Below are positions 7,829 to 15,600 of a stretch of 64,000 nucleotides of DNA, one piece after another (positions within the stretch are counted from its first letter, which is position 1; the number at the start of each line of letters is the position of its first letter). A program made the translations under genes and the position numbers. The stretch comes from FEN-1139 sp038207155 (lineage in GTDB: Bacteria; Myxococcota_A; Polyangia; Polyangiales; Polyangiaceae): positions 42,321 to 106,320 of the forward strand of contig JBBRAB010000016.1 in NCBI GenBank assembly GCA_038207155.1. Direction: 5' to 3'. The notes below the pieces were generated by a model that worked only from the letters and a program-made list of their open reading frames with translations, did no database searches and was not told where the DNA came from.

Positions 7829-9324
7829 ACCGGTTGCTACGGCGTAGTCGACGTGGGCGTCAGCGCGGGGTTGCCCTGCTGATGGTGCTCAGCGCGCTCA
7901 CCATGTTGGCCGTGATGCTGACCGAATTTCAGCAGGAAACGAGCGCTGAGCTCGCCAGCGCGATGGCCGAGCGCGACTCGCTGCAGGCCGAATATGCTGC
8001 GCGCAGCGCGATCAGCTTGACGCGGCTGCTGATCGCCTCCGAGCCGACCATGCGTCGCGCGCTCGGGCCGCTGCTCATCATGGCACGCATGGACAAGACC
8101 CAGCTGCCGGTCTGGGAGCACTCCGACATGGTGCTCGGGTTCTTCAATGACTCCGAGAGTGCCAAGGCTCTCGGCTCGCTGGTGGGTGGAAGCTTTGATC
8201 AGGTCAAGGGGCTCGGGCTCGGCAAGGGGGCGCGCTTCGAGGTCAAGATCGTCGACGAGGACTCGAAGCTCAACCTGAATTTTGCCGCACGCGGCACCGT
8301 GCCGGCGCGCATGGTGGTCACCAACCAGTTCAAGGCGCTGACGACTGGCGCGCAATACGACAAGCTATTTCAGGAGCGGGACGCCGACGGCAATTACAAC
8401 GAGCGGCGCTCGGTCTGTTCCGCAGTGGTCGACTGGACCGATCCCGACACAGAAGCCGAGCCCTGTACCCCGGAGGTCAACGCTCCCAGCCAGGGCGGCT
8501 CGGAGGACTCCTACTACGAAGGGCTAAAACCGCGCTATCCCCGCAAAAATGCGGCATTTGATAGCTTGGAAGAGATGCACTTGGTGCGCGGCATCAGCGA
8601 GGAATTCTGGTCCACGTTCATCGAGCGAGACGTGTCCGATCCCAGCAAGCGTACCGTGACGGTCTGGGGTGGCGAGCAGGTCAACGTGAACACGGCCAAC
8701 GCGATGACGCTCATGGCGCTCGTGTGTCCCTTCGTGGCGGACATGAATCCGGCCTGCATCGATCCGATGACCCGCTCACGCGTGGTGTCGGGACTCGAGA
8801 TGATGCGCGGGTTCATGCCCGGCATTCCGCTGTTCAAGAGTCCCAAAGGGTTCGTCAGCTTTCTGGCATTTGACGACCCCACGGATCCCGCAGCGCTGCT
8901 CTTTGGCACGTTGGGGATTCCGCCAATTAAGCTGATCAGCGCTGGCGAGCTGATCCGACGTCTCAAGGTCCGCAGTGATATTTTCAGTATTTACGCGACG
9001 GGCATCGTCCGCACCGGACGACGTGAGACCCGGACCCGCGTTCACGCGGTGGTGGACTTCCGTGGGGCACCCCCGCCTGGCCAACCCTTCGGCAGCACGT
9101 CCGCCGCAGTGAGTGGGACCCAGGGCATCAATCAGATGGCCGCGGCGGCTGCATCGGCCGGAGTCGCTCCCATGGGCAGCGCGTCGGGCGCGGCCGGCTT
9201 GGCCGGACCGATGGGCTCGGCTATGGGAGCCATGGGCCTTCCCCCGGGAACCTCGCCCGACGCCATCACTGCCGCGATGGCCGCATCGGCAGGCGGGCAT
9301 TTCATTTACTATCGGATTAACTGA
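7825..9324 (+). CDS. gspK: GspK, pseudopilus tip protein with low-complexity C-terminus
   Basis: This large minor pseudopilin is expected to cap the pseudopilus. The N-terminus RQRG/VALLMVLSALTMLAVM lacks the Glu at +5, as is normal for GspK. The alpha-helical core has the family blocks VDEDSKLNLNFAA, VVDWTDPDTEAEPC, MHLVRGISEEF and VNVNTANAMTL. At 499 residues it carries an unusual tail of about 80 residues rich in Ala, Gly and Met (for example GLAGPMGSAMGAMGLPPG, nt 9185-9250). The tail resembles the inserts in GspD and GspI. Confidence 0.94.
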   Translation: MNRLLRRSRRGRQRGVALLMVLSALTMLAVMLTEFQQETSAELASAMAERDSLQAEYAARSAISLTRLLIASEPTMRRALGPLLIMARMDKTQLPVWEHSDMVLGFFNDSESAKALGSLVGGSFDQVKGLGLGKGARFEVKIVDEDSKLNLNFAARGTVPARMVVTNQFKALTTGAQYDKLFQERDADGNYNERRSVCSAVVDWTDPDTEAEPCTPEVNAPSQGGSEDSYYEGLKPRYPRKNAAFDSLEEMHLVRGISEEFWSTFIERDVSDPSKRTVTVWGGEQVNVNTANAMTLMALVCPFVADMNPACIDPMTRSRVVSGLEMMRGFMPGIPLFKSPKGFVSFLAFDDPTDPAALLFGTLGIPPIKLISAGELIRRLKVRSDIFSIYATGIVRTGRRETRTRVHAVVDFRGAPPPGQPFGSTSAAVSGTQGINQMAAAAASAGVAPMGSASGAAGLAGPMGSAMGAMGLPPGTSPDAITAAMAASAGGHFIYYRIN

Positions 9325-9336
9325 GAGCGCAGATCC

Positions 9337-10821
9337 ATGGCAAGGCTAGTAGGCATCGAGATATCCCCGACCCACGCGCGCGCGGCAGTGCTTGTCACCG
9401 CCTATCGCAAGACCAGCGTCGAACGGGTCGTTGAGGTGGACTTGCGCGACGTGCCCAGCCGCTCGACGGCGCTGCACGATGCGTTCGGACCTCTGCTGGG
9501 GCATGGGGAGGGGCTGGCGGTGGCCGTCGACGGCAGTCAAGTCTTCGTGTCGCGACTGTCACTCCCCGCGACCGCGGTTCAGAAGCTCGAGATGATCGTG
9601 CCATTCGAGCTGGAGAGTCGTCTGCCACTCGAACTCGAGGAGTTGGTGTTCGATCATCAGCTGATCCGCGAGCGGGGCGCCAATGAGACCGTTCGCGTCT
9701 TGGCGGTCGCTTCGCGCGAGCGGTTCATCCGCGAGATCCTGGACCTCTGTCGCACGGCCTTCGGGCGAGAGGCGGAGCGCGTCGGTTGCGGGGCGCTGCC
9801 GCTCGTCAACCTGCTGCCGCTCTATCCCAAGGGGACCCTCTCGGACGAGCCGATCGCCCTGCTCGATTTGGGCCTATTTCAGAGCGAAATCCTGGTGGTT
9901 TCGCGCGGGGAACCCGTGTTTTCTCGCACCCTGTCGATCGGGGTGGCAGGTCTGCCCGCCGAGGCCGCGCAGCTCGCCGCGGCGGTGCGCCAGACGCTAC
10001 ACGCCGCGGCCGCGCTCGACGACGCACCGATTTCCCTGGCCTACCTGCTCGGAACCGGGGCGGGGATCGAGGGCGCCGAGGCCTTTCTGTCGCATGAACT
10101 CGGTCTGTCGGTCTTGCCCCTGCCGCCGCTCACCAGCCTGGGCGTGACCGAGCAGGATCAACCCCGCTTTGCCCGAGCGATCGGGGTGGCTCTCGGTCTC
10201 GGCACCCGACCGCGCGATCCGGATCTGCGCCAGGGCGCGCTGAGTTTTCAGCGCGGTTACGCCGTGGTCAAAGACAAGGCGCCGGTGCTGCTCGGGCTGG
10301 CCGTCTCGATCCTACTTAGCCTTGGGTTTTCCAGCTGGGCCAGCCTGCGTTCGCTCGACAAAGAGCACAGCAGCTTGACCGCCAATCTGGCGCAGCTGAC
10401 GCACCAGACGCTTGGGGAGGAGGCTACGGACGCTGACTCCGCCAAGGCCCTGCTCGAACGAAAGCTTGCCGTCGACGAGCTGGATCCAATGCCCCACGCG
10501 GACGCTTTTGACGTCATGGTCGAAATCGCCAACGCCGTGCCAAGCACCATCACTCACGACATCGATGAGCTCGACGTGCAGCGTGAGCACGTCAAGTTGA
10601 CGGGCATCGTCGGCTCTGCGGCAGAGGCGCAGCAGGTCGCCACCAAGCTGAAGGAGCATCGCTGCTTTACGGAGGTGCGTCTCGGTAACGTGACCCAGGT
10701 GGTCAACAGCACGCGCCAGAAATACGGACTTGAGTGGGACGTGCGCTGTCCGGAAGACGCCAGCGCGAAAAAGAAGAAGTCCGATGAGAAGGCCGCCGAC
10801 AAGTCGGGAGGTAGCAAGTGA
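9337..10821 (+). CDS. gspL: GspL, T2SS inner-membrane assembly protein
   Basis: GspL is a bitopic protein that recruits GspE to the membrane and contacts GspM. Residues 1 to about 300 form an actin-like (PilM-type) cytoplasmic domain, starting MARLVGIEISPTHARAAVL and including LPATAVQKLEMIVPFELESRLPL. A single transmembrane helix follows (VLLGLAVSILLSLGFSSWASL, about residues 326-346), then a periplasmic ferredoxin-like domain and a Lys-rich tail. The ATG lies 12 nt after gspK, and the stop overlaps the gspM start. Confidence 0.92.
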   Translation: MARLVGIEISPTHARAAVLVTAYRKTSVERVVEVDLRDVPSRSTALHDAFGPLLGHGEGLAVAVDGSQVFVSRLSLPATAVQKLEMIVPFELESRLPLELEELVFDHQLIRERGANETVRVLAVASRERFIREILDLCRTAFGREAERVGCGALPLVNLLPLYPKGTLSDEPIALLDLGLFQSEILVVSRGEPVFSRTLSIGVAGLPAEAAQLAAAVRQTLHAAAALDDAPISLAYLLGTGAGIEGAEAFLSHELGLSVLPLPPLTSLGVTEQDQPRFARAIGVALGLGTRPRDPDLRQGALSFQRGYAVVKDKAPVLLGLAVSILLSLGFSSWASLRSLDKEHSSLTANLAQLTHQTLGEEATDADSAKALLERKLAVDELDPMPHADAFDVMVEIANAVPSTITHDIDELDVQREHVKLTGIVGSAAEAQQVATKLKEHRCFTEVRLGNVTQVVNSTRQKYGLEWDVRCPEDASAKKKKSDEKAADKSGGSK

Positions 10822-11420
10822 AGCTGCGCGCATGGTTTGACGGTCTGGACGGTCGCGAGCGCAAGCTGCTCGTCGTATTTTTATCCACGCTTGGCGCGCT
10901 CGTGCTGGTCGGGGGCCCCCTCGGGGCCGCGAGCCTCGCGGCGGCGCAGCGCGACGACAACGCCGGTCTGAGCGAGGTGATTGCCGAAATTGGGGCCAGC
11001 GAGTCCAGCTTGACGCGGCTCGATCAGGCCCGTGCTTCGCTGCAGCAGCGCTACGCGCAGCCGGCGCCACCCCTGGCAGCCTTCCTCGCACAGCACGCCA
11101 AATCCGTCGGACTCGAGGTGCCAGAGAGCCAGGACCGCCCACCGGTGCCCGTCGGTTCGTCCAAGCGCTACGAGGAGCGCAGCACAAGGCTTCAGCTGCA
11201 CAAGGTCGGCATGCTTGCACTCGCAAGCTTCCTCGAGAAAGTCGAACAGTCCCACCTACCCGTGGTGGTCTCGCGTCTTAATATCCGCAAGCGGATGTCC
11301 GAGCCGGACTCCTACGACGCCGAGGTTGTCGTCAGTGCCTACGACCGCAAGGAGCTTCCAAAGCCCAGCACGGACAAACCCGCCGCCGGCACGGACGCTC
11401 CCACCGGGGTGACGCCATGA
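10818..11420 (+). CDS. gspM: GspM, T2SS inner-membrane protein
   Basis: This 200-residue bitopic protein is the GspL partner. A short cytoplasmic N-terminus (KLRAWFDGLDGRERKLL) leads into one membrane helix (VVFLSTLGALVLVGGPLGAASLA). A predicted coiled coil and a ferredoxin-like periplasmic domain follow. The C-terminal tail is Pro/Thr/Asp-rich. Sequence conservation in this family is low, so the call relies on topology, size and its place between gspL and gspN, with 4-nt overlaps on both sides. Confidence 0.88.
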   Translation: MKLRAWFDGLDGRERKLLVVFLSTLGALVLVGGPLGAASLAAAQRDDNAGLSEVIAEIGASESSLTRLDQARASLQQRYAQPAPPLAAFLAQHAKSVGLEVPESQDRPPVPVGSSKRYEERSTRLQLHKVGMLALASFLEKVEQSHLPVVVSRLNIRKRMSEPDSYDAEVVVSAYDRKELPKPSTDKPAAGTDAPTGVTP

Positions 11421-12475
11421 AGCCCAAAACGAAGCGATGGCTCAGGGCAGGCCTCTATCCCCTGGCTTACCTCGGTTTTTTTGCCGTATCAGCTCGCCTG
11501 ACCTTCCCCTACGCGCAGGTCAAAGAGCGCCTAGTGACTGAGTTCAATGCGCATCAACCCGCCACCGGCGGCATGCGGCTGGCCGTCAGGGAGCTCACAG
11601 GGCGCTGGCTGACGGGCATCGAAGCCCGCGGCGTGCAGCTCACGCAGATCCCTGTCTTGACGTCCGGCTCCGTCCCAACATCGGACAAGAACGCCCCGAA
11701 ACCAAGGGTAAGTGAGCTTGAGTCAGTCTGGGGCAGCGTCAGTCTCCTGCGGCTGCTCACGGGCACTCTCTCACTCTCGTTCGGCGCGGCCAGTGACGGT
11801 GGCTCGGTCGATGGCAGCTACGTCTCCTCGTCGAGTGAGGACCAACTCGCGGTCAGCTTCGATGGCTTCGGACTCGGCGACATCCCACTGCTCAGCGACC
11901 TCGTTGGATTGCCGCTCGCGGGTAAGATCAACGGAGAACTTGAGCTGACTCTCCCTGAGCACAAAGCCAACAAGGCTGAGGGCAAGCTTGAGCTCAAGCT
12001 GGACGGGGTGGCGGCTGGCGACGGAAAAGCCAAGATCCTTAACGTGATCGCACTGCCCCAGTTGCGAGTTGGAACCTTCAACATCGCGGCCAAGGTCACC
12101 GACGGCAAGCTCAAGATCGACTCATTTTCTGCCAAGGGTGCAGACGTCGAGGTCGCTGGGGATGGGACCATCCGGCTGCGCGAGCCCGTTGGTACGAGCC
12201 TGCTCGACATCGGCCTTCGCTTCAAATTCAACGACGCGTACAAGAATAAGAATGATCTGACGCGCGGGATCTTTGGCCAACCTGGCGGTATTCCAGGACT
12301 ATTCGAGATGGATCCGAAGGTACGTCGCAGCAAGCGCGAGGACGGGTTCTACGGTTGGCGTGCGATCGGTAGCTTTGATCTCCCGAGCTTCGAGCCCTCG
12401 GCCACTGCTGGCGGTAGTCGAGGGGTCGCGCCGCGCCTCCCCGCGCGACGTCCGGGCAGCGTTTCGGCGGACTGA
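11417..12475 (+). CDS. gspN: GspN-like T2SS protein
   Basis: This 352-residue protein closes the operon. It has one N-terminal membrane helix (GLYPLAYLGFFAVSARLTFPY) and a long periplasmic region of predicted beta structure. Repeated short Asp/Gly/Lys strands such as GKINGELELTLPEHKANKAEGKLEL resemble AsmA/GspN-type domains. Its exact job in secretion is not well defined in the family. The C-terminal 30 residues are Pro/Arg/Ser-rich. A strong hairpin at 12538-12572 follows the stop. Confidence 0.88.
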   Translation: MKPKTKRWLRAGLYPLAYLGFFAVSARLTFPYAQVKERLVTEFNAHQPATGGMRLAVRELTGRWLTGIEARGVQLTQIPVLTSGSVPTSDKNAPKPRVSELESVWGSVSLLRLLTGTLSLSFGAASDGGSVDGSYVSSSSEDQLAVSFDGFGLGDIPLLSDLVGLPLAGKINGELELTLPEHKANKAEGKLELKLDGVAAGDGKAKILNVIALPQLRVGTFNIAAKVTDGKLKIDSFSAKGADVEVAGDGTIRLREPVGTSLLDIGLRFKFNDAYKNKNDLTRGIFGQPGGIPGLFEMDPKVRRSKREDGFYGWRAIGSFDLPSFEPSATAGGSRGVAPRLPARRPGSVSAD

Positions 12476-12537
12476 CTGACAGTGTGAGCATGGCTCACCT
12501 CCCGGTTGAGCGGAGCTCGCCCATCGCGCAAAGCATT

Positions 12538-12572
12538 ACGGCCACCGAGCTCTCTTGAGCTGCGGTGGCCGT
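12538..12572. terminator. Hairpin between convergent gspN and kinase-TPR gene
   Basis: An inverted repeat: arm ACGGCCACCG-AGCTC, loop TCTT, return arm GAGCT-G-CGGTGGCCGT, giving 15 base pairs with a single bulged G. It lies between two converging stop codons (12475 and 12601), so it could end transcription from both sides. No clear U-tract follows on either strand. Confidence 0.6.
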
Positions 12573-12600
12573 GGCGCATGGTCTTGGCGTTTAGGTCACG

Positions 12601-15600
12601 TCACGAGTCAACGGCGATTCCAAGGCGGTGGCGCAGGGCCTGGTACTTCGGATCCACCGAGAACAGCACGAGGGCCTTGAGTCGTTCCTGCCCCGGAACG
12701 GCGCTAGAGCTCTCGTCAGACGCGCGGATCAGCTGGGCCGCGGTATCGAGATCATGAGCGATCACGAAGCCAACGCGATCCGCCGACAGGTCCACCGCGG
12801 CCGCCCAGCGCTTGAGATCGAGGGACGTGCCGTCCTTCAGCAGGTTCGACACGACGCGGGTGAGCTCGTCGCGCTCAGCGCCCTTGAGTCCGCGGTCGAG
12901 CGCCGCATAGGCTTCGTTGACCGCGCCCTCGATCTCGGTTGCCAGCGGGAATTGCGGCGAGATCAGCTTAATTGCCGCAAATAGCCAGGATTTTAGTCCG
13001 GTTCCAGTGGGAAGCAGTTGCCTCAGGTAAAAGCCTGGTCGCGTGTACGCCAGGTGCCGGGCCGCGATGAAGGCCGCCGCCTGGGGCGGGACCTGCGAGC
13101 TCATGGCAACGCGTCCGAGCCCGATCGCACAGGGCGAGGAGGCAAGGAACGACAGCCCTCCCAGATCATCCCTTAGACCGAAGCAGGGCGGCACCGGAAT
13201 GCCAAGCACCCCACCCGCGTAAAACAGCGTCTGGGCCATCGGTGCGGGGTGCGCCGCCAGGTCGACTGCGTCCGACAGCTCGTGCCCGAGCTTGGCGAGC
13301 GGTTCGGTTCGCGCCGTGACCACGGCAGGCTCGATCAGCGAGAAGAGACGAGTCAGCAGCGGATCGAGCAGCGGGTGGGTGGTCGCGAGCCAGTCCTCTT
13401 CGGTGAAGACCGCCTGCGCCGGGGCTGCCGTTTCGGCGCGCATCCGTTTGTAGAAACCCTCCTCCTGGGGGTCGCCCACCTTCATCACGGTGACGGCCTG
13501 ACAGAGGCACCAGGCACCATCGGCGTTCTTCGTCTCCGCGTGGAGACGCCGAATGGCCTTGTAAGAGTCGACGCGGAAGGGATCGAGGTCAAGCAGGGCC
13601 AGCTGTGCCTCGATGGCCTGCTCGAGGAATTGGTCGGTGTCGCTGGCGTACAGCTCAGCCAGGCGAACGAGGTGGGCCTCGTTCGAGGGCTCAAGCTGGC
13701 GGAGCTTCTCAAGCGTCTCGACCGCCTTTTCGCGCCATCCAAGCTCCTTCTCGTACAGATCAACCAGCTCGCCGAGCGTCGCCAAGTGAGCGACGCGATC
13801 GGTTTCGAAGCGGAGCAGCTCAAGCTTGTGGTGGAGCAGTCGCTCGACTCCGACATGGTCCGCCATGCCGCGCCGCAGATCGATTGCTTCACTGAGGGCC
13901 TTGTGAAGCGAGGGATCCAGCTCGATCACCTGCTCGTAGTAGGACAGGGCCGTATTCACGTCACCGAGTTGGCGTGCCGACACGATCGCCGCCGTGTTGA
14001 GGTACTTGGCCTTCTGCTTGGGATCCTCGACAAACTCGGCCAACTTGAGCACCACCTCGACCAGTCGGTTCCAGTCCTTTTCCTCGCTGTAGAGCTGCAT
14101 CAGCTTGGACAGCAGGCGCCGGTCATCGGGACGCTCGTCGAGTGCTGCGACCAGGCTCTTGGCGGCCCGTGTGCGGTCCCCGAGCTTTTCGGCCGTCACG
14201 TCGCCGATGTCGATCAGCAGCTGGACGCGCTCGTCGGCGTCAGCGATGTCGAGATGACGGTTCTTGGTGCGAATGACGTCGTCCCAGCGCTCAAGCGCGG
14301 CAAAGACCTGCGCTATCGAGACCAGTGGCTCAGCCATGGTCGGGTCGAGGTCGGCCGATTCCTCAAGCGACGCAAGCGCTTGCTCGTTGGCACCGGTTCG
14401 CCGAAGGGACTCGCCCTTGCGGTAAAGCACAATCGCGCGATCGCGCCCACGCAGTCGATCCCCGAGGTCCGCCAGGATGCGATCGGCGAGCTCGACGCTG
14501 CGAGCGGGTTCGCCCTTGGCAAAGAGCACAGCCCCAACCGCTAGAAGTGCGTCGAGATCATTGGGACAGAGCCGCTCGAGGGCCTCGGCGGCCGCCTCGG
14601 CGCTTGTCGAGTTGCCGGCCTCGACGAGGGCCTGCACCGCCCGCTGCAGGGTGCCTGTGATGAACTCACGCGGCAGCAGCTCGATGCGGTCGACAAGCAC
14701 TCCGTAGTGCTTGGCCGCCTCGTGCAGACGACCGTCCTCGAAAGCCAGATCACCGAGCACCGCGAGGGCGTCGACGTTGGTCGGATCGAGGTTGATAGCG
14801 GCGCGGGCCATTTCCTCGGCTCGGCCGGCTTCGTGCAGTTTGCGCAAAAAGATGCTGGAAAGCTCCCCGCGCAGACGTCCCTGGGCGCGCTCGCCCTTGG
14901 TCCGGTTGATCTCCTGTTCGAGCAAGGTCGCCGCCGCGTGGGGGTTGCCCCGCGAGAGATAGGCCTCACGCAAAGCCGCGCTGGCCGCGGTGTGAGTCGG
15001 CTGGGCATCGAGTGCGAGCTTGTAGCGTTCGATGGCCTCGTCGAAGTCCCCGCGACCTTCGAGCAGTTTTGCGGCGCGCAGGTACTGCTCGGCGCGCGCC
15101 TCGGGCAGGGTGGCCTTCTCGGCGAGCGCGTCAATTGCAGCGAGCGCGGCATCGGCATCGCCGAGCGACTCCCGCAGTCGCGCAAGCATCTCGAGTGCTT
15201 CGGCATTCTGCGGCTCGTGAACCAGCACGAGTTCGAAGGCCGCCATCGCACGTTCCGGCGACGCGAGATGATCTCCGCACACTCGTCCAAGGGCAATCGC
15301 GAGGTTGACGCGCCGCGCCTGGTCGTCGACCAGCTCGAGCTGGCGCTCAGTCAGGTCCGCGACCTGCGACCATTGTTCCAGGGCGCGATAGTTGCGGACC
15401 AGGCCGGCAACCGCGCTCTCGTGATGGGAGTCCAGCAAAAGGATTCGTTCGAAGGCCGCATTGGCGTTTTCGTGGGCGAAGAACTCCTCTTCGTGCACGG
15501 CGGCGACTCGCTCAAGGAGCTGGATCTTCTGGCGCGGAGTCGCTGCGAGTTTGACCTGCCGCTCGATGACGTCGATCAGATCGGCATAGCGCCCGAGCTT

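Noticed and set aside
13249..14544. Plus-strand open frame of 431 codons inside the kinase-TPR gene
   Set aside because: It is antisense to a protein with strong TPR and kinase signatures. Its translation has no family blocks and is a by-product of the GC-rich codon pattern.
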